The translations under genes were made by a program, and so were the position numbers. Below are positions 20,213 through 32,018 of a stretch of 64,000 nucleotides of DNA, one piece after another. The stretch is from an uncultured Clostridia bacterium (GTDB lineage: Bacteria > Bacillota_A > Clostridia > TANB77 > CAG-508). The notes under the pieces are model-generated. The model made no database searches. It was not told the DNA's origin and worked only from the letters and a program-made list of their open reading frames with translations. Every line of letters starts with the position of its first letter. Within the stretch, counting starts at the first letter, position 1. The DNA is taken from positions 1 to 64,000 of the forward strand of contig CANQQF010000006.1 of NCBI GenBank assembly GCA_947625985.1, read 5' to 3'.

Positions 20213-20237
20213 TGGCTTCCCTCCTTTATCGAAAATG

Positions 20238-20267
20238 ATTATATCATAAATCTAGTTCTATGTGCAA
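20238..20267 (-). promoter_or_regulatory. Promoter of the FAD-protein gene
   Basis: TTGCAC (20262-20267), an 18-base spacer and TATAAT (20238-20243) on the minus strand, followed by AAAGGAGGGAAGCCAATG. Confidence 0.5.
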
Positions 20268-20294
20268 ATTTTCATTTTGTTTTTGCAAATTAAA

Positions 20295-20320
20295 AGAGAC
20301 TAAAGTTTTTCTTAGTCTCT
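20295..20320 (-). terminator. Terminator of hpf
   Basis: Perfect arms agagactaa and ttagtctct with an 8-base loop, 12 bases after the hpf stop codon. The T-run on the minus strand is short (TCTCTTTTAATT). Confidence 0.7.
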
Positions 20321-20331
20321 TTATTGTATAT

Positions 20332-20859
20332 TTAGGCTTCTGGTTCAACTATTCCATAGTTTTTACCATCTTTCAATTTATGTATAACATTAACTTTTCC
20401 TGTTTCAACATTTATAAATGTTAAAAAAGTATGTGTTGGTTTTCCCTGCAATTCTAATACAGCATCTTCAGGTGTCATAGGTTTAATTTCATAATAAGAT
20501 GTTTTTACTATTTCATTTGTTATTTCTTCATTTTCGCTTTGTACATCTAATGATTTAATTGATGAATCTCTCATCATTTTTTCTTTTTTAGTTTTTGTTT
20601 TTCTTATTTGTCCTTCTAAGATATCAATATCTTTATCAATTGCAGCATATAAATCTTTATCTTCTGTAACTGCTCTGAATTTTTCTCCACCTTCTGAAAC
20701 AACAAATATTTCTGCTGTTTGTTCATTTTTTTGAACTCTTAAAGTTACTTCTGCTTGAGCATTGTTAAAATATTTATCAACTCTACCTAATTTTCTTTCA
20801 ACATAGTCATTAATAGCATCTGTTACTTCTATTTCTTTTCCAACTGTTTTAATTTCCAT
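20332..20859 (-). CDS. hpf: Ribosome hibernation promoting factor, long form
   Basis: A 175-residue protein that inactivates ribosomes as 100S dimers in stationary phase. The N-terminal S30AE domain starts MEIKTVGKEIEVTDAINDYVERKL and covers about residues 1-100. A linker leads to the C-terminal dimerisation domain (KPMTPEDAVLELQGKPTHTF to the end), which defines the long form of Gram-positives. It has its own promoter and terminator, so it is monocistronic. Confidence 0.95.
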   Translation of the reverse strand: MEIKTVGKEIEVTDAINDYVERKLGRVDKYFNNAQAEVTLRVQKNEQTAEIFVVSEGGEKFRAVTEDKDLYAAIDKDIDILEGQIRKTKTKKEKMMRDSSIKSLDVQSENEEITNEIVKTSYYEIKPMTPEDAVLELQGKPTHTFLTFINVETGKVNVIHKLKDGKNYGIVEPEA

Positions 20860-20895
20860 AATCTTCTACCTCTTTTCTTCTAGTATTATATAAAC

Positions 20896-20924
20896 ATTAT
20901 ATACATAAATTAAATATTTTTCAA
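20896..20924 (-). promoter_or_regulatory. Promoter of hpf
   Basis: TTGAAA (20919-20924), a 17-base spacer and TATAAT (20896-20901) on the minus strand. The -35 box begins only 2 bases from the repeat hairpin at 20927-21030. Confidence 0.65.
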
Positions 20925-20926
20925 GT

Positions 20927-21030
20927 ACAAGAAAGAAATATATTAATTTGTAAGGACGACACGCAGTTTGGAGCAATCTTTGATTGCGACAGTAAGGAGT
21001 CTCTGGAAAATTAATATATTTCTTTCTTGT
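20927..21030 (-). repeat. Hairpin repeat element, copy 1 (conserved loop core, private stem)
   Basis: Two perfect 23-base arms (20927-20949 and 21008-21030) enclose a 58-base loop. The loop shares a core with the elements at 25528-25740: a CGCAG(T/C)TTGGAGCAATC part, then GATTGCGACAG(T/C)AAGGAG. Inside the core GCAATC and GATTGC can form a small hairpin. The arm sequence is unrelated to that of the other copy. The element fills the space between the stop of the GrpB-like gene at 21049 and the hpf promoter. Confidence 0.8.
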
Positions 21031-21048
21031 TTGTTTAATAATTATATA

Positions 21049-21579
21049 TTAATTTTCTTTATATCTTTCTCTTGCTTTCTCTAATACTTCTTTAATAAAT
21101 TCATCCTTTCCTGCTGTATAACTTTTTCTATCATTAGGATATTTTTCTGCCAATTCTGCTTTAACTTTTTCATATTCTTTTATTACCTCTGGATTTTCTA
21201 GTAAATATCTCTTAAACATTATATGTGTTTCCCAGTTTGATGAATTTATAGGTTCAACATGTAAATAGTGCGTTCTATTATCTTCTGGTCCTTTTGCAAA
21301 AAAGTATCTTCCTTCTATTCCTGCATTCCCTCTAAAATTATATCCATGTTTTTCTAATTCTTCTACATGTTTTAAAGCTACATCTAAATCTTTTACCGCT
21401 ATTGCCATATCAATTATTGGTTTTGCTTTTAATCCTGGTATTGCAGTACTTCCTACATGTTCAATTTCAAGTGCATCATCTTTAAATATTTCTTTTAAAA
21501 CCTTTTTTTCTTCTTCAAACTCTTTTTTCCATTTTTCATTATGTTCTTTTAATTCAACATTTAGCCTATTTAATCCCAC
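21049..21579 (-). CDS. GrpB-family protein (UPF0157), copy 2
   Basis: A 176-residue member of the GrpB/UPF0157 family, related by fold to nucleotidyltransferases. The family signature is IEHVGSTAIPGLKAKPIIDMAIAV (in pieces), and HYLHVEP holds a conserved His. The reaction catalysed is not known for most members. It overlaps the preceding paralogue by 14 bases, so the pair is translationally coupled and probably arose by tandem duplication. Confidence 0.8.
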   Translation of the reverse strand: MGLNRLNVELKEHNEKWKKEFEEEKKVLKEIFKDDALEIEHVGSTAIPGLKAKPIIDMAIAVKDLDVALKHVEELEKHGYNFRGNAGIEGRYFFAKGPEDNRTHYLHVEPINSSNWETHIMFKRYLLENPEVIKEYEKVKAELAEKYPNDRKSYTAGKDEFIKEVLEKARERYKEN

Positions 21580-22105
21580 TTTTTAGTTCCTCCTTTTTTT
21601 TATTTATTATATTTATAATATAATCATTCTTTAGTTTTGTGTATCTTTCTCTATCGTCCTTATATTTTACACTTAATTTTTCTTTCAATTCTATGTACTT
21701 TTTAATTTCGTCTTTATTTTCTAACAAATATTCTTTAAATAGAATATAGTTAAGCCATCTCGTACTATCTTTTTCTATTACGTGTATAAAATGTGTTGTC
21801 AAATTGTTTTTAACTTTTTCAAATAAATGCTCTCCTTTTACTGCATTATCATCTCTATATTCATATCCAGCATTTTTTAAAATTTCAATATACTCATTGT
21901 CACTTTTTAATTTCTTCACAACAACAGCTATATCTATTATAGGCTTAGCTTTCATTCCTGGTATAGACGTACTTCCTACATGTTCTATTTTTAAAAAATA
22001 TTTTCCGATTAGTTTTTCTAATACATGTTTTTCTTTTTCAAATTCAGCTTTCCAACTATTATCATATTCTTCAAGTCTAACTTTTCCTTTTTCTATTCCT
22101 AACAT
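21566..22105 (-). CDS. GrpB-family protein (UPF0157), copy 1
   Basis: A 179-residue paralogue of the next gene, with IEHVGSTSIPGMKAKPIIDI and HFIHVIEKDS at equivalent positions. The two proteins are clearly divergent outside these motifs, so the duplication is old. It has a weak AGGAATGAG site before the ATG. Function is unknown. Confidence 0.78.
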   Translation of the reverse strand: MLGIEKGKVRLEEYDNSWKAEFEKEKHVLEKLIGKYFLKIEHVGSTSIPGMKAKPIIDIAVVVKKLKSDNEYIEILKNAGYEYRDDNAVKGEHLFEKVKNNLTTHFIHVIEKDSTRWLNYILFKEYLLENKDEIKKYIELKEKLSVKYKDDRERYTKLKNDYIINIINKKKEELKSGIK

Positions 22106-22165
22106 ATCTCATTCCTATCCAATCATTCTTTTTATATTATCTGTTTTATGTAGATTCATTGGTTG

Positions 22166-22621
22166 TTAAGTTTTATTTTTTAATGAATTAATTATGAATA
22201 CAAATATATTTTTAAACAAGAAGAAATATCCTATAAAATTAATCACTGTAATCAATATTTGTGTAGTATCTATAGTCATACTTATATCATAAAGGAATCT
22301 ATTTCCTATTATCATACATGTAGCAAATATAATACCTGCAATTACAGAAATCACATTCAATCTTTTATCTTTTTTATTACTATTATCATTTACTTTATAG
22401 AAAAAATAAGCCATCACCAAAAATATAATACTTATATTTACGCCATACCCATTTAAATAATTAAGCTGTAATTTAGCTAATGCATATGTTATAGAGTTAC
22501 TACTTTGCGTTAATGCTGAAATTTCTTCAGGTGTTATTACTTTAGTAGCACTTGAAAACGCTAAAGCAGTAAAAAATGCCTCAATTATATAAATTAGTTT
22601 TGGATTGATTTTTAATTTCAT
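22166..22621 (-). CDS. Small multi-pass membrane protein next to the DUF6020-like genes
   Basis: A 151-residue protein with about four hydrophobic segments (near residues 10-30, 55-72, 88-108 and 118-142). It overlaps the end of the preceding DUF6020-like gene by 4 bases (ATGA type), so it is co-translated with it. It may correspond to the N-terminal membrane part that larger DUF6020 proteins carry in the same chain, but this is only a guess from size and location. No enzymatic motif is visible. Confidence 0.6.
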   Translation of the reverse strand: MKLKINPKLIYIIEAFFTALAFSSATKVITPEEISALTQSSNSITYALAKLQLNYLNGYGVNISIIFLVMAYFFYKVNDNSNKKDKRLNVISVIAGIIFATCMIIGNRFLYDISMTIDTTQILITVINFIGYFFLFKNIFVFIINSLKNKT

Positions 22622-24006
22622 AATACATTTTCCTTCCTTATTTCATTTATTATCCATGCTACTACAAAAGGTAAACTTAGCATTACTGGTAACATATATC
22701 TTACATAACTATTTACTGGTGATGCAATACTTACTAATATGATTGTATATAACGGTACTAGAATAATTAATTCTTTGTATTTTTTGAAATATATCATAAT
22801 TAAAGTAATTCCTATTGTGATCCATGTATAGAATCCACAACTAAATAATAATCCTACAAAAGGCATATTTCTTAGCATATATACAAAACGAATAATTATA
22901 TTTCTTAGCCCTTCACTATTTGGTAAGTTATTAAAATGAAGATCTAAGTTTGTAACATTAACATAGTCAAAAGTTCCTGACGCATCAATTGTATATTGTG
23001 CAATTCCATCTTTATATTCAGTTCTATCTGGATAGATATATCCATAAGTTGAGTTTAAAGTTGCTTTAAAGTATATAGATGGATGTTTCAAAAACATTTT
23101 AAACCATGTAGTTAAATAGTTTTTTAAATCACTTTTTGTAGCTGTATCATTTTTATATTGGGATTTTAAAAAGTCAGGACTTTCAGGATTAAAATATTTT
23201 TTCAAATCTTCTAGTTCGATAACTTTGCTTATATTACTAGCTTCTTCTTCTGTAAGTTCATAATTATTATAATAATAAGCTGTTTGATGTAATGGTAAAG
23301 ATAATACTACTCCAAAATTTCCTTTTTGTATGCTCATTGTTGATATAAATATTTTCGTAAAGCCCATACAAATTATAATTACTAATATTGAGCATGAGGC
23401 TATTTTAATTTTTTCTTTTTTCTTTACTATTGCTAATAAAAATGGAAGAATAAATAATATTTCATATATTCCATTATTTCTAAATAAATACATAAACATC
23501 ATCGAAAAGAAATATCCAAACCATTCTTTTTTATTAAGTTTTCCGTCGCTCTTTATAAATTTTATACTAAATATCACAAACCATAAAACTGATAATGAAA
23601 ACCAAACATCTTTTACTTCTGAATAGAAATGTATAGGCCATGTTGGTAAAATGGCAAAAAACATAAATAATGCATACATTACTTTTTTATTTTCTGTTAT
23701 TTTGTATATGTAATTAATACCATAACTTAATGATAATGCTGCTATTATCATTTGAATTATATTATTCAAAAACATACCAAAATTGTCGTTTAATATAAAT
23801 TGTCCTAATTTCATAAAGTTAGCATACATAATCGTTGGAAAAATAGGATGTTGTGTTGTCCACTCTATTACTCCAAAATATTGATTAATTTGCTTTAGTG
23901 AATCCATATTCATTGTGCCTGGATAAAAAATCACAACATATGGTAACCAACAAATAAAAAATAGAATCGCAAAAAATAGTATTGGATGCTTTTTCTTTAA
24001 TTTCAT
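22618..24006 (-). CDS. DUF6020-like multi-pass membrane protein, intact copy
   Basis: A 462-residue integral membrane protein with roughly ten hydrophobic segments. It has the features FYPGTMNMDSLKQINQYFG and EWTTQHPIFPT near the N-terminus and a long outside loop in the middle. Such proteins in Firmicutes look like glycosyltransferase-C-type or lipid-linked sugar enzymes, but none is characterised to my knowledge. It is a close paralogue of the damaged gene directly upstream and is separated from it by only 3 bases. Confidence 0.7.
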   Translation of the reverse strand: MKLKKKHPILFFAILFFICWLPYVVIFYPGTMNMDSLKQINQYFGVIEWTTQHPIFPTIMYANFMKLGQFILNDNFGMFLNNIIQMIIAALSLSYGINYIYKITENKKVMYALFMFFAILPTWPIHFYSEVKDVWFSLSVLWFVIFSIKFIKSDGKLNKKEWFGYFFSMMFMYLFRNNGIYEILFILPFLLAIVKKKEKIKIASCSILVIIICMGFTKIFISTMSIQKGNFGVVLSLPLHQTAYYYNNYELTEEEASNISKVIELEDLKKYFNPESPDFLKSQYKNDTATKSDLKNYLTTWFKMFLKHPSIYFKATLNSTYGYIYPDRTEYKDGIAQYTIDASGTFDYVNVTNLDLHFNNLPNSEGLRNIIIRFVYMLRNMPFVGLLFSCGFYTWITIGITLIMIYFKKYKELIILVPLYTIILVSIASPVNSYVRYMLPVMLSLPFVVAWIINEIRKENVL

Positions 24007-24009
24007 TAT

Positions 24010-25425
24010 CTAAGTTCCTTCCTTTTTATTTTTTATTATATCTATCAACCAAGTTAATACAAAAGGCATACTTATCATAACTGGTAGGATATATCTTGTA
24101 TATGCATTAACTGGAGAAGCTATACATACCAAAACAATTACATATAATGGTACTAATATAGCTAACTCACGGTATTTTCTAAAATAGATTAATAATAATG
24201 TAAGTGCTATTAGTATCCATGTATAAAGACCTGCACCAAACAACAAACCAATAAATGGCATATGCCTTAAAGTATAAGTAATACTATAAATAATATTTCT
24301 TGCTCCTTCTGTATTTGGTAAATTAGTAAAATGTAAATCCAGATTACTTAAATTAAAATGTGCAAACTTTCCAGTCGAATCTATTGTAAATTGAGCAAGT
24401 CCATTTTTATATGGTTCTCTATCAGGATAAAAATATCCATAAGTAGCATTTAAAGTTGCTTCTACATATGTTGCTGGATGTTTTAAAAACATTTTAAACC
24501 AAACCTTCAAATATTGCTTAATATCTTCACTTGTAGCATCAGGATTAAAATATGAAGATTTCAATACATCTATACTTTCTGCAATATAACGTTCTTTAAA
24601 AAGGTCTACTTTAATTAGTTTGTCTATTGCATTAAATTCTTCTTCAGTTAATTCATAATTATGGATATAATGAGATGTTTGTTGTAATGGAATCGGTAAT
24701 ACCTCTCTCACACTTCCATTTACTATATTCATTGTCGCCATACTTACTTTAGTAAATGTAAAACATATAATTATCGCTAAAAGTGAAAAAGAAATTATTT
24801 TTATTTTTTCTATCTTTTTTACTACTATCGCTAAAAAAGGAAAACTTAAAAGTATAACATATACTCCGTTATTTCTAAATAAATAAGTAAATATCATTGA
24901 ACAAATATATGAAATCCATTCCACTTTTTTTAATTTTACATTTGATATTATAAATTTCATGCTAAATATTACATACCATAAAAAAGACATCGAAAACCAA
25001 ACATCTTTTACTTCTGTATAAAAGTGAACCGGCCATGTTGGTAAGAAAGCAAAAAACGCAAAAATTATATACATTGCTTTTTTATTTTTTGTAATTTTAT
25101 ATATATAATTAATACAATAACTTAACAACAATGAAGCTAATATTATTTGAATTATATTATTTAAAAACAATCCAAAATTATCATTTACAAAGAAGCGCCC
25201 TAATGTCATAAGTCCACCATAAATTAATGTTGGAAATATAGGATGATGTGTTGTCCATTATGAAACTCTCCAGTATTGTAGTATTTCATTTAATGAATCT
25301 ACATTTAAAGTACCTGGATAAAAAACTATAATATATGGTAGCCAACAAATCAAAAATAATATCATGAAAAATAATATTGAATGTTTATTTTTGAACTTAT
25401 TAATTTTGTTAAAAAAATGTTTCAT
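24010..25425 (-). pseudogene. DUF6020-like membrane protein gene interrupted by one stop codon
   Basis: An ATG at 25425 opens MKHFFNKINKFKNKHSILFF and runs 55 codons to TAA at 25258-25260. The same frame then continues WTTHHPIFPTLIYGGL to 24010 (472 codons in all). The intact paralogue downstream has EWTTQHPIFPT at this point, so the stop replaces a Glu codon (GAA or GAG). The rest is undamaged. The remaining open frame from 25209 has no good ribosome binding site. No CGG is involved, so this lesion differs from the four frameshift sites. It may be a recent nonsense mutation, a sequence error, or read-through. Confidence 0.72.
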
Positions 25426-25486
25426 CTTAATCCTTTCAAACCTATTTTTTAGTGTATATTATCATAATAGATGAATTTTGTAAACC

Positions 25487-25521
25487 AAAAAAATAACAGA
25501 TAAACATGTCTGTTATTTTTT
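25487..25521 (-). terminator. Terminator at the end of the obgE transcript
   Basis: Arms aaaaaataacaga and tctgttatttttt around an 8-base loop give T-rich ends on both strands. It lies beyond the repeat array at 25528-25740, so transcripts that leave obgE would carry the whole array. Confidence 0.75.
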
Positions 25522-25527
25522 AATTAA

Positions 25528-27021
<1,494 letters not shown>

Positions 27022-27029
27022 CTACCAAA

Positions 27030-28043
27030 TTAATTTTCAAAATAATTTAATTTCATCGCTTCTTTGACTTTTTTCATTGTTTCTTTAGCTTTAGCTCTAG
27101 CTTTATTTGTTCCATCCATTAAAATTTTATCTACTATTTCTGGATGCTCTTCATAATATTTTCTTTTTTCTCTAATTGGTTTTAATGTATCACTAATATT
27201 TTTAGCTAATTGTTTTTTACATGCTACACAACCTCTTTTTCCTTCTTTACATTCACTGCATACTGTTTTTACTTCTTCTTCACTACTAAATAATTTATGA
27301 TAATATGCAACCATACATATATCAGGATTTCCTAAATCATCTTTTTTTATTCTATTAGGGTCTGTTATAGCACTCATAACTTTTTTATTTATTTCTTCTT
27401 CACTATCTGAAAGATATATTGCATTTCCTAATGATTTACCCATCTTGTCATTTCCGTCTAATCCTTTTATTCTTTTTTCACTAGACAAAACTGCTTTAGG
27501 TTCCACTAATACTTCGCCATAAATTGAATTGAATTTTCTAACTATTTCTCTACATTGTTCAATTAATGGTAATTGATCTTCTCCAACTGGTACAAGTGAT
27601 CCTTCAAAGGCTGTTATATCTGCAGCTTGACTAACTGGATAACCTAGGAAACCATATGTAACACTTTCTCCAAATATTTCTTTCTTTTGTGCTATTTCAG
27701 TTTTTACTGTTGGATTTCTTTGAAGTCTAGCTATAGTAACTAAATTAGAATAAAATACTGTTAATTCAGCTGTTTCAGGTACCATTGATTGTATATAAAT
27801 TGTTGTTTTCTCAGGATCAATTCCTACTGACAAATAATCAATAGCTACTTCTCTAACATTTTTTCTTACCTTTTCTGGATTATTAAAATTATCTGTCAAT
27901 GCTTGAACATCAGCTATTAATATATATGGATCTAGCTCTGGATCTTCTTGAATTTTTAATCTTGTTTTTAATGATCCGAAATAATGCCCAATATGTAGTC
28001 TGCCTGTTGGTCTATCTCCTGTTAATGTAGTTCGTTTACTCAT
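27030..28043 (-). CDS. trpS: Tryptophanyl-tRNA synthetase with a Cys cluster of the [4Fe-4S] type
   Basis: A 337-residue class I synthetase. The HIGH motif lies in GRLHIGHYFGS (residues 14-24), and the KMSKS equivalent is KMGKS in NDKMGKSLGNAI near residue 200. Between them and the C-terminus are Cys residues in the pattern C-x21-C-x6-C-x2-C (DIC, then SEC, RGC and VAC), very close to the C-x22-C-x6-C-x2-C set that binds [4Fe-4S] in Thermotoga TrpRS. An extra Cys lies two residues before SEC. An iron-sulfur centre near the anticodon-binding region is therefore likely. It lies 22 bases after the upstream gene. Confidence 0.93.
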   Translation of the reverse strand: MSKRTTLTGDRPTGRLHIGHYFGSLKTRLKIQEDPELDPYILIADVQALTDNFNNPEKVRKNVREVAIDYLSVGIDPEKTTIYIQSMVPETAELTVFYSNLVTIARLQRNPTVKTEIAQKKEIFGESVTYGFLGYPVSQAADITAFEGSLVPVGEDQLPLIEQCREIVRKFNSIYGEVLVEPKAVLSSEKRIKGLDGNDKMGKSLGNAIYLSDSEEEINKKVMSAITDPNRIKKDDLGNPDICMVAYYHKLFSSEEEVKTVCSECKEGKRGCVACKKQLAKNISDTLKPIREKRKYYEEHPEIVDKILMDGTNKARAKAKETMKKVKEAMKLNYFEN

Positions 28044-28065
28044 TTATTTTCACTCCCTTTCTAAC

Positions 28066-28761
28066 TTAACTTTCTAAATTTAATAATAAGTCTGTTAATA
28101 TATCTTCATTGGTTAATTTTCCGCTTTCATTTGTCGTTACTTCTATAATACGATTATTATCTTTTAAATAAAGATCTACTGCTTGATACGGATCCATTTT
28201 TTCAAATGGATATTCTATAATTTCTCCTGTCATATCATCTCTTGTATATGTTTTTCCTTGGCAATCTATTATTATCAGTTTTTCATCATTAATTGCATTT
28301 TTTAGTTTTTTAAAATTTTCATTATCCTTGTTTTCAGAGGTAGTTAAATACCCTTCTTCATTTATTGAAAATTCATTAATATTGTTATTTTTTAATAACT
28401 CTAAAAACTTTCCCCTTGATTGCTCAGAAATCCACACACCGTTTTTAGTAGGCTTATTTTGTAATAATGTTGAAATCTCATTTTCTTGTGGTGTATCACT
28501 TTTTATAATTCCTGCTAAAACAGTATCATATTGTACTTCTGGTTTAACTTGTACTATTTTTCTTCCATCATATTCTTCATATACTTGATAGATATCATTA
28601 TCTCCAGTAGCATCAATTTCATTTTTTACTTCTTCAATTTTTTCTTCATCATATATATCATCAATAGGAGCTTCAGATTTTGAGCTCCTATTAATGTTGA
28701 TTCCTACCATAATTAATATTATTATGGTTATACATAATACTGCTATTATTATTTTTTTCAC
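28066..28761 (-). CDS. Membrane-anchored protein of unknown function
   Basis: A 231-residue protein with a single N-terminal hydrophobic segment (residues 3-21), then an acidic extracytoplasmic region. No lipobox Cys follows, so it is probably anchored by the helix. No enzyme motif is recognisable. It sits 15 bases after the M14-RICIN gene and 22 bases before trpS. Confidence 0.7.
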   Translation of the reverse strand: MKKIIIAVLCITIIILIMVGININRSSKSEAPIDDIYDEEKIEEVKNEIDATGDNDIYQVYEEYDGRKIVQVKPEVQYDTVLAGIIKSDTPQENEISTLLQNKPTKNGVWISEQSRGKFLELLKNNNINEFSINEEGYLTTSENKDNENFKKLKNAINDEKLIIIDCQGKTYTRDDMTGEIIEYPFEKMDPYQAVDLYLKDNNRIIEVTTNESGKLTNEDILTDLLLNLES

Positions 28762-28776
28762 TTATTTATCATCCCT

Positions 28777-31700
28777 TTAATTATGTCTTATTAAATCCAT
28801 TGTTGCATTTATGAATTTTGTAGCATAACCTCTAGCTACAAGTTCATTATGACTACCCACTTGTGGTAATTCAACTAATACAGATCTTGCATTTCCTATT
28901 GTTCTTGCCCAGTTTATATAATATCCTGAGCCATATGCGTTTATATGTGTTGGCAATCCAAATTGACTTCTGTAATAACTACCTAAAGCATTATCTCCTA
29001 AAGTTTCATTTAACCAACCATGAACATCTACCACAAAGTTTGAAATTCCTCTATGGTTTAGAACAAAATCTCTTAATGCATTAACTTCATATGCTTGGAA
29101 AGGTCCTGTTCCATTGCTATAACGAGCACTAGTTTCACGCCTATATCCTTGTGACCAATTTCTATTCATATCTATTCCTTGCGCTATTGTACATCTACCA
29201 GGTCCATTATTAGTCCATCCGTATGTTTGCCCATCAGGATTTGCATCTGGAATAATATATATTGTCCAATTGTTTACTGTTGATTCATCAATATTTTTTT
29301 GTATATAATTGTTGAATTCATCAGCTAAGTATGTTAATTCAGCACCGTCATGTGCATAACTATCTTCAAATCCATGTTGTGAGAATGTTAGAAATAAAGA
29401 TTTTGGTCCATTTCCTATTTTATAATATTTTAATCCTGTTCCTCTCCAATCTCCTACTACTGCTAATCCTGAATTACCATAAGTTCCTGTTGCATAAAAT
29501 TTTCTCAACCCTGTTACAAATCTAAACAACTGTGCATTATTTCCATTTTTTTCATGTACTTTAATATTTGTTCCATCTCTTGTACTACCATTATCAACAT
29601 CTAGTACTTTTCCATTTGATTTTGAAACAATATAGAAGTATCCACCAGTTGCTGGTAATATTTCCCATTGTTGTGTATTCCAACCATGATACGTTGCTTG
29701 ATAAACATCATTGTCTGAACCTACTGTTAATGATTTATTAGAATGTTTCGCTGTGATTTTATATGTATTCCATCCAACAATTTCAAATTTAAAACGTTGT
29801 TGATTTACATTACTTGCTGTCCATAATTGTGCATTTGCAACTTCGGCATTAGATGCACCAGCAATATCAACTACTTTGTTTGAATCTAGTTTTGTTTCTA
29901 TCTCAAATGTACCAGTATTTATTGCATTTGTTTGAACAAATTTAAATTTTTGAGCAGCCGTATTATTATTAAAATACATTTGTATATTTGCGCCTGAAGT
30001 ATTTACAGCTCCACTTCCAATATCTAAATATAATCCATTAACTGCAGAAATTATGTTATAGTATCCATCTTTGCAATCTCTTAATAACCATTTTTGTGCA
30101 TTCGAATTATTACTACTATATTGCGTAACATTTACTGTTGGTATTAATGATCCTCCACCTACATCTAATACTTTTCCTGAATGTACTGCTGTTATCGTAT
30201 AGTAGTTTGTATTATTAATTCTTTTTACATAAAAACGTTGTTGTTGTACATTGTCCTTTTTCCAGATTTGTACATTTTGATTATTTCCTTGTCCTCCGCC
30301 TGATATATCTATAACAGTATTGTTTCCTGTTGTTGCAATTTCATAAACTCCGTCTTTAATGTTTGTTGATATATTTGTTGTTGGGTTTGTATTTACAAAA
30401 ATAAATTGTTGATTTTTTATATCAGTTTGTTGTTGTAATTTTATTTTTTGACCATTCTTAGCTGTAGAAACTGTATCCATATATAAGTTTCCACATTTTG
30501 ATACTATGCCATATACACTTTCAGAATATTTTTTTAATATCCATTTTTGTGTGTCTAAATCTCTATCTTCTTGTTGAGTTATACTACTTCCTATTTTTGG
30601 ATTCTCACTTTCTACTGTTAATACTTTCTTAGATTTTTCACATTCTATTTTATAATATCCATTTCCATCATATGTTATTTTAAATTCTTTTTGCTTAGAA
30701 TTGTCTCCTGTCCATGTTTGAAGTAATGCACCATTTGATGTAGAACCACCATTTATATCAAAAAATTGACTTAAACTTGTTTTACTTATAATTCTATATG
30801 TTCCATTTTCAGCTGATTGAGTACCTTCAATTTTTTTAGGATTTTCAAATGTAAATTTTTGTGCATTTGAATTATTTTCATGATACATTTGTAATCTTGC
30901 ACCTTTTGCAGAACTTCCTCCAGCAATATCTAATGATAACCCATTACATTTTGAAATTATACTATAAGTATTATCTTCGTTTTTATTTATAAACCATTTT
31001 TGTGCATCTGAATTATTGCTTTTATACTGTTGTACGACTGTTCCGTTTTTTCCACTTGCACCATTTACATCTAATACTTTTCCGCTGTGTGTTGCTGTAA
31101 TAGTATATGTACCATCTCCATTGTATTTAACATTAAAAATTTGTTTCGCCATATTTTCATTACTATTAATTTGGAAAAGTATATTGTTATCTACTGAATT
31201 TTCTGAAACTTCTATAAGTCTATTATTTGCAACTTTTGAATATATGTTATATGTTCCATCTTCTATAGTTTTCGTTCCACTTGTTTGAACTTTTAATATT
31301 TTAAACTTTTGTGCATTACTTTTATTTCCAGTATATACTTGTATATTTGTTCCATTATTTTTACGTGCAGCATTTATATCTAAATATAAATTATTTAATT
31401 TTGATACAATGTTATAATATCCATTTCCACAAGGTACTAGCCACCACTTTTGGCTATCTGTTTTATTTATTTGATATTGTTGTACATTAGTTCCTTTAGT
31501 CATTCCTCCACCAGCAACATCTAATGCTTTATTTGAATGACTTGCAATTATTGTATATGTACCGGTCATCGTTTTTCTCAAATATGAATTTTTGATTCTT
31601 AACATTTGTTCTATCCCATATTTGGATATTTGCACTATTTGCTATACTTTTTTCTGAAACATCTACAACTTTTGTATCCTCTATCATTGTGTAAATTTCA

Positions 31701-31999
31701 TATGTACCTTCTGAAATTTCTTGAGTTGAATTTAATTGTTCTTGTGTTTGTTTACTTTCAACAGAAAGTGTAGGATTATTTCCTACACTTTCTGTTGGCT
31801 TGTCTTCAGGCTTATTCACTTCTTCAACTTTTTCTGTTTTTTCAATTTCTTTGTTATCTTCTTGAAATTGAATATTTTCATTTTCAACTACTTCTTCTGT
31901 AGTTGTATTATTTTGGTTTATTTCAGCTGCAATTGATACAACTCCACCAAATACACAAATTTGTAAAATTATTAATAACACGATAAGTGTTTTTTTCAT
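28777..31999 (-). CDS. Exported peptidase M14 with RICIN-type lectin array, read through a CGG +1 frameshift
   Basis: The start ATG at 31999 follows TAGGAGATAG. A signal peptide (about 1-24) and a Glu/Thr-rich linker come first, then five RICIN-type modules, then a C-terminal M14 carboxypeptidase domain (from about 29490 down). In the M14 domain SQHGFED gives the HxxE zinc pair, NPDG and MNRNW the substrate-binding region, DVHGW the third zinc His and VLVELP the catalytic Glu. The first module is broken at CGG (31562-31564). Skipping the C turns KNDD into KNDDGTYTIIASHSNKALDV, as in the other modules. The total is 1073 residues. It likely trims peptidoglycan stem peptides. It follows rmlB by 19 bases. 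Confidence 0.8.
31561..31564 (-). other. CGGT +1 frameshift site in the M14-RICIN gene
   Basis: The zero frame reads GAT GAC CGG TAC. Skipping the C gives GAC GGT ACA TAT ACA, the GDGTYTI-type motif seen in sister modules. The P-site codon is GAC. Confidence 0.78.
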
Positions 32000-32018
32000 T
32001 TTTCTATCTCCTAACATC

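Noticed and set aside
20927..21030. raiA-type RNA upstream of hpf
   Set aside because: The hairpin lies upstream of a good hpf promoter, and the same core occurs next to obgE.
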